Counted from the stretch's first letter, positions 55,779 to 64,000 are shown. The stretch is 64,000 nucleotides of DNA from Sphingobacteriales bacterium (GCA_016719635.1 JADJYT010000002.1:186001-250000), one strand, 5' to 3'. Translations and numbers: made by a program. Notes: a model not told the origin generated them from the sequence alone.

Positions 55779-56495
55779 TCATTTACCATACTTTTCTTTA
55801 TTGCTTTTGGCAACCGGTTCTTCTTTACGTACTCCTTCCATCACCACCACAAATTCTCCTTTGGGTTCTTTCTGTGAAAAATGTATCAGCGCTTGAGCAA
55901 TGGTTCCCCTGAAGGTTTCTTCAAATTTTTTCGTCAGTTCCCTGCTGATGGATATATGCCGCTCCTCTCCGAAATATTCTTTCAATTCGTTCAGCAGCTT
56001 GATTATCCTGTAAGGCGATTCATAAAGAACAACGGTTCTGTCCTCTTTCTCCAGTGTCTTGAGGCGTTTTTGCCTTCCTTTCTGATGCGGTAAGAATCCT
56101 TCAAAAATAAAACGGTCGGTTGGGAAGCCGGAATTGACCAATGCCGGAATCAATGCCGTGGCACCCGGCAGGCATTCCACTTCCACTTCATTTTTCAGGC
56201 ACTCCCGCACCAGCAAAAAACCCGGATCGGAGATACCCGGTGTGCCTGCATCAGAGACCAACGCCATCACTATGCCTGATTTTATTTTCTGCACCACGTT
56301 TTCCACCGCTTTATGCTCATTGTCTTTATGGTAAGCCTGCAACGGTGTTGTTATCAGATAATGATGACACAGAAACTTTGAGGTTCTTGTATCCTCGGCC
56401 AGAATCAGCTGAACAGACTTCAGCACCTCGACGGCACGAAACGTCATATCCTGCAGATTGCCGATTGGTGTCGGAACGATGTAAAGCTTAGACAT
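55779..56495 (-). CDS. rsmI: 16S rRNA (cytidine(1402)-2'-O)-methyltransferase
   Basis: 238 aa SAM-dependent methyltransferase of the tetrapyrrole methylase superfamily. Family motifs: VPTPIGNLQDMTFRAVEVL at the N-terminus, LAEDTRTSKFLCHH, and ALVSDAGTPGISDPG near residues 78-92. It adds the 2'-O-methyl group to C1402 in the ribosomal decoding centre. The ATG is 4 nt after a TAATTTTA element (56500-56507, minus strand), again a leaderless-looking arrangement. Confidence 0.95.
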   Translation of the reverse strand: MSKLYIVPTPIGNLQDMTFRAVEVLKSVQLILAEDTRTSKFLCHHYLITTPLQAYHKDNEHKAVENVVQKIKSGIVMALVSDAGTPGISDPGFLLVRECLKNEVEVECLPGATALIPALVNSGFPTDRFIFEGFLPHQKGRQKRLKTLEKEDRTVVLYESPYRIIKLLNELKEYFGEERHISISRELTKKFEETFRGTIAQALIHFSQKEPKGEFVVVMEGVRKEEPVAKSNKEKYGK

Positions 56496-56531
56496 ACTTT
56501 AAAATTAAGGCAAAAAACTGAAAGCATGGAA

Positions 56532-57104
56532 TTATTGAATCACTTTAATCAGCAAATCATCGAGATAGGTAATCAAATGATGCGGCTGGTATTTCCGCCA
56601 GTTGATATCCGCGTATTTTTCATTTACATTAACAAAATAATGGATACCGCTTTGTTGTAACTCCTCCATAATATGCTGCCGGAAATTGATGGCAATGATC
56701 CAGCCGTCCTTATCCCTGATATCTTCATACCATTCCTCATAGTATTCATTCCCCTGTGCAAAAAACTCCAGGATGTTCTCTCCGATCAAGACAAATTTGG
56801 AAATACCGTTATCTATCAACACATCTATGACGTCACGCTTTAGAAACATGACATCGTTCCGGATACAATCATTCCATTCACCTATAAACTCCATCACGGC
56901 AGCACCCTGTTTATAATCTGCATAGAGCAATTTAAGGTACAGCGTATCCGAACCGAAATAATCCCATTGCGGATGGATGAAATAGTTGTAAATTTTTTCG
57001 GAAAACATAAATTCACTGTACTCCCGTCCGAAGAAAGGTGATTTCTCATCTTCTTCAGCTGTGTAAAAGTCACGCCATTTCCAATAAGGTTCTATCGTAT
57101 GCAC
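56532..57104 (-). CDS. Conserved hypothetical protein rich in aromatic and acidic residues
   Basis: 190 aa, GTG start, soluble, no signal or membrane segment. It is rich in Tyr, Trp, Asp and Glu and has alternating helices and strands (VDVLIDNGISKFVLIGENILEFF). I do not recognise a named domain. The composition and gene structure look native, and similar short cytoplasmic proteins are common in Bacteroidota. It lies between rsmI and the BadF-like kinase gene on the same strand, with gaps of 36 and 77 nt, so co-transcription is possible. Confidence 0.65.
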   Translation of the reverse strand: MHTIEPYWKWRDFYTAEEDEKSPFFGREYSEFMFSEKIYNYFIHPQWDYFGSDTLYLKLLYADYKQGAAVMEFIGEWNDCIRNDVMFLKRDVIDVLIDNGISKFVLIGENILEFFAQGNEYYEEWYEDIRDKDGWIIAINFRQHIMEELQQSGIHYFVNVNEKYADINWRKYQPHHLITYLDDLLIKVIQ

Positions 57105-57181
57105 GGTTCGGATTTAAAAACGTAGAATTTAAACGAATCGATGATTAATTTAGTATAAATATTCACGATCTGCAATACACC

Positions 57182-58036
57182 TTACTGACTAGATTTAGAA
57201 ATAAAATAATCCGCTATTTCATCAATCGGGCGCTGTACGAATTTTCCCAAATGACACTCAAACTCGTCCGCCACCTTTTTCAGCTCCACTTTAAATGAAT
57301 TGGCGATGGAACCCACAAAACCAATCGGATAATCCTGGTAGTTTTCAAAACAGGAGACATGAAAATCAAAGAATTCGGTAAATCCTCTTTGCAGGGTCAC
57401 CTGAACATAATCCGTTTCCCTGAACTTTGACAAAACGGGTGCAAAACTTGCCAGATAGCGGTTCGGCGAGGCTTCTTTGTACACCAGCTGAAAGATGGTA
57501 TTTTTCTCCAGCTTATATTCTGTCAGCAGATAGTGCTCCATTTCCACCGGCAGTAAATGGTATAAAAAATCGCGCAGGAGGATTTTTCCGAAATAGGCGC
57601 CGCTTGCCTCATCTCCCAAAATATAGCCTATTCCGGCATAGGATTCCACCAGATTTGTTCCGTCAAAGAAAATGGAATTGGAACCGGTTCCTAAAATACA
57701 GGCTATACCCGGTTCGTTTCCGCAGATGGCATATGCCGCCGCTTTCATATCGTGGTCAATTTCTATGGTTGCCTTTGTAAAGATGGATTTCAGCGCCGCC
57801 TGAGCGAGTTTATTCCGTTCCGGGCTGGAGCAGCCTGCGCCAAAGAATTTTATCTCCTCTACCTTATCCGCTACAGCAACCAATTCGGCAATTGAATATA
57901 CTTTCTGAAAGATCTCCTCGTGGTGGTGGATGATGGGATTTATACCTAATGTCTCAAAATATTTTCTGGAGCGGTCATTTTTATCATATAACAACCAACT
58001 CGTCTTGGTGGAGCCACTGTCCGCAAATAGTATCAT
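57182..58036 (-). CDS. BadF/BadG/BcrA-type ATPase, probable N-acetylglucosamine kinase
   Basis: 284 aa of the ASKHA sugar-kinase fold. The phosphate-1 motif is LFADSGSTKTSWLL, phosphate-2 is ACILGTGSNSIFFD, and IGYILGDEASGAYFGK is the conserved segment of GlcNAc-kinase-like members. It probably phosphorylates an amino sugar from wall or chitin turnover. The ATG is 5 nt after an exact TACTTTTG -7 element. Confidence 0.87.
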   Translation of the reverse strand: MILFADSGSTKTSWLLYDKNDRSRKYFETLGINPIIHHHEEIFQKVYSIAELVAVADKVEEIKFFGAGCSSPERNKLAQAALKSIFTKATIEIDHDMKAAAYAICGNEPGIACILGTGSNSIFFDGTNLVESYAGIGYILGDEASGAYFGKILLRDFLYHLLPVEMEHYLLTEYKLEKNTIFQLVYKEASPNRYLASFAPVLSKFRETDYVQVTLQRGFTEFFDFHVSCFENYQDYPIGFVGSIANSFKVELKKVADEFECHLGKFVQRPIDEIADYFISKSSQ

Positions 58037-58041
58037 GAGAC

Positions 58042-58049
58042 CAAAAGTA
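58042..58049 (-). promoter_or_regulatory. -7 promoter element TACTTTTG for the BadF-like kinase gene
   Basis: Exact TAnnTTTG on the minus strand, 5 nt before the ATG at 58036. Confidence 0.58.
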
Positions 58050-58080
58050 ATGAGTATTAAGTATTAAGACAAATATTGTT

Positions 58081-58088
58081 TACATTTG
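58081..58088 (+). promoter_or_regulatory. -7 promoter element TACATTTG for the NAD(P)H-binding protein gene
   Basis: Exact TAnnTTTG on the plus strand, 14 nt before the ATG at 58103. It is divergent from the kinase promoter. Confidence 0.52.
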
Positions 58089-58102
58089 ATAAAAGATTTT
58101 TT

Positions 58103-58756
58103 ATGGCTAAGTCAGCATTATTAGTGGGTGCCACCGGATTGGTAGGCAGTTTTGTTTTAGATCAATTGCTGCAAGATCCATCTTATGACAGTGTGGTGGT
58201 TTTAAGCAGAAAACCATTAAACAATAACAATCCTAAGCTGAAAGAAGTGATTGTAAACTTTGATGAACCGGACAAATACTCGAAGGACATTAAAGCGGAT
58301 GTTGTCTTTTGTTGTTTGGGCACCACCATTAAGGCAGCAGGCTCACAGGAAGCATTCAGGAAGGTGGATTATGAATACCCGCTACAAGTGGCGGAAATTG
58401 CAAAACAAAACGGCACATCCACTTTTTTAATCATTACAGCCTTGGGCTCCTCCAAAAGTTCCATTATTTTCTACAATCGTGTGAAAGGTGAAGTGGAAGA
58501 AGCAATCGGGAAATTAAACTTTGATGCGTTCCATATCCTGCAGCCGAGTTTGATTATCGGAGAGCGAAAAGAAAGCAGAACAGGCGAAGATATTGCACAA
58601 AAATTATCCCCTGTGTATGATACGCTGATGTTCGGACCGCTGGCTAAATATAAATCCATCAAGGCGGAACAGATAGCCAAGGCCATGATTCATTTCTCCA
58701 AATCCGATGCAAAAGGAATTTTGAGACATGAGAGTGATGAGCTGCAGGCTATTTAA
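58103..58756 (+). CDS. NAD(P)H-binding oxidoreductase (atypical SDR, HTATIP2-like)
   Basis: 217 aa from ATG 58103; the frame is open nine codons further upstream but would include the -7 element. The nucleotide-binding motif is VGATGLVGSFV (8-18). A YNRVK (YxxxK) follows ITALGSSKSSIIF. It resembles the HTATIP2/TIP30 and NAD(P)H-binding protein group. The substrate is unknown. It ends 19 nt from convergent rocD. Confidence 0.84.
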   Translation: MAKSALLVGATGLVGSFVLDQLLQDPSYDSVVVLSRKPLNNNNPKLKEVIVNFDEPDKYSKDIKADVVFCCLGTTIKAAGSQEAFRKVDYEYPLQVAEIAKQNGTSTFLIITALGSSKSSIIFYNRVKGEVEEAIGKLNFDAFHILQPSLIIGERKESRTGEDIAQKLSPVYDTLMFGPLAKYKSIKAEQIAKAMIHFSKSDAKGILRHESDELQAI

Positions 58757-58775
58757 ATTTGAATAGATGAAATTA

Positions 58776-60020
58776 CTATTTATTCAACACCTCTTGTATG
58801 GAGGCACCGATAATCTCCACCGCTTCTTTCACCTGTGCTTCGGTAATAATCAGCGGAGGTGCGAAACGGATGATGTTGCCGTGCGTTGGCTTTGCCAGTA
58901 ATCCGTTATCCCGCATCCTGAGGCAGATATTCCAGGCCAGTTCTCCGGGGTTATTCCAGGTATGTTCTTCGCTGTTTCCGGTATTAATCACAATAGCATT
59001 CAGCAATCCTTTCCCGCGCACCCGTTCAATGACAGGCAGGTTCAGGTTTCTCAGTTCTCTGCGGAATATTTCACCCATATATTGGGCATTGTCGGCGAGA
59101 TTCTCGTCTATAATGACCTGCAAACTCGCCATAGCCACGGCGCACGCCAGCGGATTGCCGCCGAACGTAGAACCGTGCTCACCCGGTTTAATGCACAGCA
59201 TGACTGCGTCATTCGCGAGTACCGCACTGACCGGCATGGTGCCGCCGCTTAATGCCTTGCCCAAAATCAAGATATCCGGTTTCACATTTTCATGGTCACA
59301 GGCCATCATTTTTCCGGTACGTGCAATGCCCGTCTGCACTTCATCGGCGATAAACAGTACATTATATTGGGTGCATAAGGCACGCACTTTGATCAGATAA
59401 CCTTCATCCGGTACCACTACCCCGGCTTCTCCCTGTATCGGTTCCACCATGAATGCCGCCACATTCTTATCCTGAAAGGCAGCCTCTAATGCATCCGTAT
59501 CATTATAGGGAACTTTGAAAATGCCCGGCAAATAAGGCCCAAAACCGCCATAAGAAGAGGGATCGGTAGACGAGGAAATTGCAGCCATCGTCCTTCCCCA
59601 GAAATTATCCTCTGCTACTATAATGACGGCTTTATCTTTTTCAACGCCCTTGACATCGTATCCCCAGCGACGTGCCAGCTTGAAAGCCGTTTCACCGCCT
59701 TCCACTCCTGTATTCATCGGCAATACCTTATCATAACCTAACAGCTGTGTGATGTACTCCATATACACCCCCAGGAGATTGCTGTGAAAGGCACGGGAAG
59801 TAAGCGTCAGCACCGCTGCCTGTTCCTGCATCGCTTTGACAATCTTAGGGTGACAGTGCCCCTGATTAACGGCAGAATAAGAGGACAAAAAGTCCAGGTA
59901 TTGCTTTCCTTCCACATCCCAAACGTGCACGCCTTTTCCTTTTGCCAGTACCACCGGCAGAGGATGATAATTATGCGCTCCGTATCTTTCTTCCAGTGCA
60001 ATGATTTGTTGTGATGACAA
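58776..60020 (-). CDS. rocD: Ornithine aminotransferase
   Basis: 414 aa PLP enzyme, class III aminotransferase. The family start ALEERYGAHNYHPLPVVLAKGKG is characteristic of ornithine-oxo-acid transaminase. The PLP Lys is in PDILILGKALSGG, the acidic partner in FIADEVQTG, and GEHGSTFGGNPLAC is conserved. It converts ornithine to glutamate semialdehyde. The start codon appears to be TTG: no in-frame ATG or GTG lies near the conserved N-terminus. A TATCTTTG -7 element lies 29 nt upstream. Confidence 0.94.
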   Translation of the reverse strand: MSSQQIIALEERYGAHNYHPLPVVLAKGKGVHVWDVEGKQYLDFLSSYSAVNQGHCHPKIVKAMQEQAAVLTLTSRAFHSNLLGVYMEYITQLLGYDKVLPMNTGVEGGETAFKLARRWGYDVKGVEKDKAVIIVAEDNFWGRTMAAISSSTDPSSYGGFGPYLPGIFKVPYNDTDALEAAFQDKNVAAFMVEPIQGEAGVVVPDEGYLIKVRALCTQYNVLFIADEVQTGIARTGKMMACDHENVKPDILILGKALSGGTMPVSAVLANDAVMLCIKPGEHGSTFGGNPLACAVAMASLQVIIDENLADNAQYMGEIFRRELRNLNLPVIERVRGKGLLNAIVINTGNSEEHTWNNPGELAWNICLRMRDNGLLAKPTHGNIIRFAPPLIITEAQVKEAVEIIGASIQEVLNK

Positions 60021-60049
60021 GCTGCCCGTTTTTCTTATTTTTATCTTAA

Positions 60050-60057
60050 CAAAGATA
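60050..60057 (-). promoter_or_regulatory. -7 promoter element TATCTTTG for rocD
   Basis: Exact TAnnTTTG on the minus strand, 29 nt before the TTG start codon. The same octamer also serves the cold-shock and kinase genes. Confidence 0.58.
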
Positions 60058-60114
60058 CATCAAAAAAGGAAGAAAATTAGTTGTTACAACAACCATTTAG
60101 TTAAATAAGGAATC

Positions 60115-60486
60115 ATGGAAATAAACGACAACTTAAACAAAAGTGTACTTATACCTTCACGGACGTGGTGGGAAATGCGGAGATTGAAATACAACCTGCT
60201 GACCGGATGTATCGGATTGCTGATTGTCGTCATCATAAATTTGTATGTCAAGCGCGATGCATCATTTGATATATTGTTCTTCCTGACATCCATTGCCTTT
60301 GCCGTCTTATATGCGTTACTCTGTAACCTAACCTATACTGCCATCTGGCTGCTGGATCATTTATCATTCGGCAATGAGCTCATCGACTTTCATTCACCGA
60401 AACGTACGGTAATCTTGTATATTTTTGTATTTTTGTCCTGCCTGATACCATTTGGTATATTGTTATTAGTGAGAGACTTGTTATAA
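60115..60486 (+). CDS. Hypothetical three-helix membrane protein
   Basis: 123 aa. After a polar N-terminus of about 27 residues, hydrophobic helices lie at about 28-45, 53-78 and 97-118. No family is recognised. It is divergent from rocD and 47 nt before the M61 peptidase gene, with which it may be co-transcribed. No motif suggests a function. Confidence 0.62.
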   Translation: MEINDNLNKSVLIPSRTWWEMRRLKYNLLTGCIGLLIVVIINLYVKRDASFDILFFLTSIAFAVLYALLCNLTYTAIWLLDHLSFGNELIDFHSPKRTVILYIFVFLSCLIPFGILLLVRDLL

Positions 60487-60533
60487 ATCATTAAACCATT
60501 TTACTGATCATGCCCAGCATTTTTGTTTAGATT

Positions 60534-62252
60534 ATGAATATCCGATACACACTTTCCTTTCCAGCACCTCATACACACTACCTGCATGTAGAAATGCATA
60601 TCAGTGAAATGGAAGCAAGTGAATTAACCCTAAAGATGGCAGTGTGGACACCCGGAAGCTACCTGATCAGGGAGTTCCAGAAAAATATTGACTTCGTTGA
60701 AGCAGAAATCAGAAACCATCCCCCAAGGCGTGTAGAAAAGACAGACAAGAATACCTGGAAAATCGATACCCTGAACTCAAAAGAAATTACCCTGAGATAT
60801 CAGACGTATTGTTTTGAATATTCCGTCCGGACGAATTTTGTGGATGACAGTCATGCGCTGATAAACGGTGCGCCAACTTTCCTTTATCTTGAGGGTTATG
60901 AGGACACAGCAGCTGAAATCCACATTATGCCATTCCATGAGTGGAAACATATCTCCACCGCACTACCATCAAAAGACGATAATAAATGGATTCGGGTTGC
61001 AGCCAATCTGGATGAGCTGCTGGACTCACCGATTGAGATAGGTAATCATATATCCTATTTCTTTGAAGCGGCATTAGTGACCCATGAGTTGGCAATTTAT
61101 GGAAACAGCAACTGCGATATTGAAAAACTGATAGCTGATTTAAAACGTATTGTGGAAGAGGAAACAAGAATATTCGGTTCCCACCCCTGCAAAAATTACG
61201 TTTTTATCATTCACCATACAGACGGCAGTTATGGCGGTTTGGAGCATGCCCATTCTTCCGTCAATCACATCAACCGATGGGATTACAACAAGGAAAATTA
61301 TCAGCGGGCAATCAGCCTGCTGGCACACGAATACTTCCACTTATGGAATGTAAAACGCATTCGTCCTGCTGCACTGATTCCGTTTAATTATGAATATGAA
61401 AATTATTCGACGCTCTTATGGTTTTTCGAGGGAGTTACCAGTTATTATGATGATTATGTATGTTACCGTGCCGGCGTAACCGCACAGGATGATTTTTTTG
61501 ATATCGTCGCTAAAAACATCAACGATGTTTTAAATACCCCGGGCATAGAAACTCAGACACTGGCTGAAGCAAGTTTTGACACCTGGTTGAAATATTACAG
61601 GCGGAATGAAAACTCCAGAAACTCTCAGATAAGCTATTACACCAAAGGTGCCATTATTGCCCAGGTATTTGACATTATCATCATAGAAGCCACTCGTGGA
61701 ACCAAGAGTCTGGATGATGTAATGAGACGATTGTATGAAAATTACACCGCTTATCCGTCAGATGGAATTACGGAAGATAGCCTGACAGAGGTTTTCAAAT
61801 CCGTATCAGGAATAGATTTCAAACCTTTCTTTGACAAATACATACACACTGTCCAAACGCCTGATCTTGAATTTTACTTCAATAAGATAGGGTTACGCCT
61901 GATCAATACGACTGACAGCAACCAGGTATTTCTCGGCTTGTCCACTCATTGGAAAGAAGGCAAACTATTGGTTACACAACTCAACAAAAATTACGGGGCA
62001 GCTCAATCCGGATTAAATGCAGAGGATGAAATCATCGCGATAGACGGGTTCAGGGTATTTAAGGATTTTAAACAGATCTATGCCCACAAAAAGCCAAAAG
62101 ATGTTATAGAAATGCTAATTTCGAGAAAGGGTGAACTAAAATTAATCGCAGTTTCGTTATCTTCAGATAACAGAAAGTTGTACAAACTGGAAGAACAAGA
62201 AAACATTTTACCGCAACAGGCTGTTTTACTGAATAAATGGCTTAGTAAATAA
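60534..62252 (+). CDS. M61 family metallopeptidase with PDZ domain
   Basis: 572 aa. The N-terminal beta-rich domain (1-180) is typical of M61. The catalytic domain has HEYFHLWNVKRIRP, with zinc ligands H265 and H269 and catalytic E266, then the conserved LWFFEGVTSYYDDYV carrying the third ligand Glu. A C-terminal PDZ domain (about 480-555) includes the loop GAAQSGLNAEDEIIAIDG. M61 enzymes are glycyl aminopeptidase-like and often cut acidic or glycine-rich peptides. No signal peptide is evident. Two tiny secreted-peptide genes follow on the same strand, the first only 6 nt away. Confidence 0.92.
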   Translation: MNIRYTLSFPAPHTHYLHVEMHISEMEASELTLKMAVWTPGSYLIREFQKNIDFVEAEIRNHPPRRVEKTDKNTWKIDTLNSKEITLRYQTYCFEYSVRTNFVDDSHALINGAPTFLYLEGYEDTAAEIHIMPFHEWKHISTALPSKDDNKWIRVAANLDELLDSPIEIGNHISYFFEAALVTHELAIYGNSNCDIEKLIADLKRIVEEETRIFGSHPCKNYVFIIHHTDGSYGGLEHAHSSVNHINRWDYNKENYQRAISLLAHEYFHLWNVKRIRPAALIPFNYEYENYSTLLWFFEGVTSYYDDYVCYRAGVTAQDDFFDIVAKNINDVLNTPGIETQTLAEASFDTWLKYYRRNENSRNSQISYYTKGAIIAQVFDIIIIEATRGTKSLDDVMRRLYENYTAYPSDGITEDSLTEVFKSVSGIDFKPFFDKYIHTVQTPDLEFYFNKIGLRLINTTDSNQVFLGLSTHWKEGKLLVTQLNKNYGAAQSGLNAEDEIIAIDGFRVFKDFKQIYAHKKPKDVIEMLISRKGELKLIAVSLSSDNRKLYKLEEQENILPQQAVLLNKWLSK

Positions 62253-62258
62253 AAACCC

Positions 62259-62429
62259 ATGAATAAACTGATGCTTTTTACACTCATCTCCGTTTTTCTG
62301 CTGAGCAGCATAACTCTCTACGGAGAACCAAAGCGAGCTAAAAGATGTGCAAAGATGGTTCTGCTGCCAGGACAAAAGAAACCTATAAAATGCAGAAAGG
62401 CACGAAATCTAAAGAATAATTATTTCTAG
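62259..62429 (+). CDS. Small secreted cationic two-Cys peptide 1
   Basis: 56 codons, ATG to TAG, beginning 6 nt after the M61 peptidase stop. The N-terminus is a clear signal peptide (MNK, then a hydrophobic core of about 16 residues, then SSITLYG). The mature part of about 34 aa has no acidic residue after its first Glu. It has two Cys (C30 and C45, 14 residues apart) and roughly 12 Lys/Arg. It could be translationally coupled to the peptidase gene. The family is unknown. The composition resembles antimicrobial or nucleic-acid/polyanion-binding peptides, but that is inference. Confidence 0.6.
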   Translation: MNKLMLFTLISVFLLSSITLYGEPKRAKRCAKMVLLPGQKKPIKCRKARNLKNNYF

Positions 62430-62624
62430 GTATCCTTTCCAAGGACTCCTTTACTGCTGTTTGTTAAATTTATTAAAAAAATCAATTTCCTAATCTATCA
62501 GCATACTAAGTATTTCACTTTTACCGTTTATTTCAGTAATATTGAACTGCTGATTCTGTCAGTTTTCATTATTCCCTCTGAAGCATAGAAAATAACAACC
62601 CTTTCAAACTTAATATTCTAAAGA

Positions 62625-62801
62625 ATGAAAGGATTATTATTGTTATTACTGCTATGTGTCTTATTAGGTGCCTCTTTTACAGAGGCATCTGCCAGAAGCA
62701 GGTGCTATAAACGAGCCGGAAGCAATATTTATATCAGCAAGAAATACAAGGGCCATAATTGTCCAAAACCACGAAAAGTAATCACTGCCGTTTATTTCTG
62801 A
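62625..62801 (+). CDS. Small secreted cationic two-Cys peptide 2
   Basis: 58 codons, ATG to TGA. The signal peptide is MKG followed by a run of seven Leu, ending ASA, a good signal peptidase I site near residue 23. The mature part of about 35 aa has two Cys (C27 and C46), about 10 Lys/Arg and no acidic residue. It shares the layout of peptide 1 (R-x-C-x-K near the start, K/N-x-C-x-K near the end) with little sequence identity, so the two may be distant paralogues. Its stop overlaps the 3' end of convergent trpC by 10 nt. Confidence 0.58.
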   Translation: MKGLLLLLLLCVLLGASFTEASARSRCYKRAGSNIYISKKYKGHNCPKPRKVITAVYF

Positions 62802-63586
62802 AATACTCTTAATTCATCTATAAAACCCGAACATGCTTTTTCCGGAGAGGTTGTTTTCATAAATGTTTCCCCTATAAGAAAACCCTGAAATCCGTTTTGA
62901 CGAAACATCACCACATCCTGGGGTTTTGAGATACCGCTTTCCGCCACTTTCACAAAATCATTCCCCAGTTTTTCCGCCATACGGATAGATTGTTCAATGT
63001 CAACCTCAAAGGTTTTCAGATTCCGGTTATTGATACCCACCATATCCACAAGATGATTCACGTGATTCAGCTCACGTTCATCATGCAGTTCCAGCAACAC
63101 TTCCAAATCCAGGCTTTTTGCCAGCTCCGTATATTGTTTTACTTCGGCAGGAGTGAGAATCGATGCAATCAACAGCACCAAATCCGCACCCCAGCTTCTT
63201 GCCTCGACAAACTGGTATTCGTCTATCATAAAATCTTTGCGCAGCAATGGAATATTAACCACTTCGCGGGCTGCCATCAGGTCTTTCGGACAACCACCAA
63301 AAAAAAAGGTATCTGTCAAGACCGAACTGCCGGCCGCACCTGCTTGTTCATAACCTCTCACCACTTCGTCCGGAGCTGCGGAATCATTTATCACTCCTTT
63401 ACTTGGAGACTTCCGTTTAAACTCTGCAATTATGCCGCTGGAGTCCTTGTCCAGCAGTCTGTCTTTTAATGAAACCGTCTTTCTGGTGAAGAAACCCTGC
63501 TGCTCCAATTGCTTTAGCGATACTGCAACTTTCGCATCGGCCACCTCACTACGTTTATGTGCAACTATTTTATCTAAAATGGTCAT
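62792..63586 (-). CDS. trpC: Indole-3-glycerol phosphate synthase
   Basis: 264 aa TIM barrel. It has IIAEFKRKSPSKG (catalytic Lys region), LLRKDFMIDEYQ, VGINNRNLKTFEVD and the phosphate-binding VAESGISKPQDV. It closes the indole ring from CdRP in tryptophan synthesis. It starts one base after the trpD stop, so the two are one operon (trpD-trpC). Its 3' end overlaps the second small peptide gene on the other strand. Confidence 0.95.
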   Translation of the reverse strand: MTILDKIVAHKRSEVADAKVAVSLKQLEQQGFFTRKTVSLKDRLLDKDSSGIIAEFKRKSPSKGVINDSAAPDEVVRGYEQAGAAGSSVLTDTFFFGGCPKDLMAAREVVNIPLLRKDFMIDEYQFVEARSWGADLVLLIASILTPAEVKQYTELAKSLDLEVLLELHDERELNHVNHLVDMVGINNRNLKTFEVDIEQSIRMAEKLGNDFVKVAESGISKPQDVVMFRQNGFQGFLIGETFMKTTSPEKACSGFIDELRVFQK

Positions 63587-63587
63587 C

Positions 63588-64000
63588 TTATCCGTTTGAA
63601 AATGATTTTAACTGTTTGAATGTATTCAATGCCATTCCGCTATCCAGGCTTTCCTTTGCCTCAGCCACACCATGCAGGATATCCGTTTTTCTGAAGATGG
63701 AAATTGCCAGGCCGGCATTTGCCAGTACCACATTCGTCTGTTCCTGTGTTGCCTTTCCTTCCAGCACATTCATAAAAACAGCAGCATTGGACTCCATGGT
63801 ATCTCCGCCATGAATATAAAGCGGATGTATCTTTGAAAAACCGAATGCCTGCGGTGCCATCAGATAATGCATGCTTTTGGTATAGACACTGGTATCATTT
63901 GTCAGTGAAATCTCATCGTAACCGTCCAGTGAATGTATGACTGCGAAATTTACTTTCGTTGCAGACAACACATTTTTGTACAACTTCCCTACCGCTTCAT
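63588..64000 (-). CDS. trpD: Anthranilate phosphoribosyltransferase, 3' part (truncated by window edge)
   Basis: The frame is open to the end of the window, so the N-terminal part lies outside. The visible 137 codons are the C-terminal half: NFAVIHSLDGYDEISLT matches the conserved VVHS-x-G-x-DE-x-SL region, followed by the helical domain ending in NTFKQLKSFSNG. It transfers phosphoribose from PRPP to anthranilate. Just upstream of trpC in the trp operon. Confidence 0.9.
   Translation of the reverse strand, partial: EAVGKLYKNVLSATKVNFAVIHSLDGYDEISLTNDTSVYTKSMHYLMAPQAFGFSKIHPLYIHGGDTMESNAAVFMNVLEGKATQEQTNVVLANAGLAISIFRKTDILHGVAEAKESLDSGMALNTFKQLKSFSNG

Noticed and set aside
1..64000. tRNA, rRNA, CRISPR array, insertion sequence, replication origin
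   Set aside because: I looked in the intergenic stretches and saw no cloverleaf, direct-repeat/spacer array, transposase or DnaA-box cluster; a covariance-model scan would be decisive.

Overview
The window is a stretch of chromosome from a member of the Bacteroidota. The evidence is a secreted repeat protein with a C-terminal type IX secretion sorting domain, many intergenic matches to the Bacteroidota -7 promoter element TAnnTTTG, almost no Shine-Dalgarno sequences, a two-gene PyrR/PyrB arrangement, and the futalosine (Mqn) route to menaquinone. Family-level placement cannot be made by eye. The genome is compact: genes often abut or overlap by 4-8 bases, and convergent pairs are separated by only a few bases. 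No tRNA, rRNA, CRISPR array, insertion sequence or prophage was seen.

Layout. 0-6.3 kb: an acyl-CoA dehydrogenase/SCP2 fusion and a frameshifted M43 metalloprotease carrying nine 70-residue Ig-like repeats. 6.4-16.5 kb: a DUF255 thioredoxin-like protein, an epimerase, a recQ/glycosyltransferase/glycosyltransferase/redoxin operon, a nucleoside phosphorylase, mqnA and a histidine phosphatase. 16.7-23.1 kb: a cold-shock protein, mqnE, an MFS transporter, and a MacAB-like efflux cassette (lipoprotein adaptor, permease, ATPase). 23.1-33.1 kb: hemH, hemL, a mazG/giant NtrY-like kinase/YdeI operon, and a two-component pair (kinase, OmpR-type regulator) followed by an FkbM methyltransferase. 34-38 kb: a DUF1566 lipoprotein and a three-gene operon whose TonB-dependent receptor keeps the CxxxM-HxM copper ligands of OprC. 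38.2-39.8 kb: pyrB and pyrR. 40.3-41.1 kb: an isolated, very AT-rich orphan gene. 41.3-51.7 kb: an AidB-like acyl-CoA dehydrogenase, then a glycyl radical enzyme and its activase divergent from an epimerase/ThDP enzyme/lipocalin-like/SDR operon. 51.7-64 kb: clpB, housekeeping genes (suhB-like, rsmI, rocD, M61 peptidase), two tiny tandem secreted cationic peptides, trpC and the 3' part of trpD.

The most interesting signals are these. (1) A divergent anaerobic-type locus at 43-51.7 kb combines a glycyl radical enzyme with a ThDP enzyme and two dehydrogenases of unknown pathway. (2) A 12-bp palindrome, TGATAAATATCA, occurs three times in intergenic DNA, including the centre of that divergent locus; it resembles FNR/CRP-family sites and lies about 41 bp from two predicted start points. 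(3) A candidate copper-uptake operon encodes an OprC-like receptor, a tandem YtkA-like lipoprotein and a small Cys-rich protein. (4) Two adjacent short genes, 56 and 58 codons, encode secreted two-cysteine, strongly basic peptides. (5) A recurrent promoter geometry places the -7 element 4-7 nt before the start codon, which suggests leaderless mRNAs.
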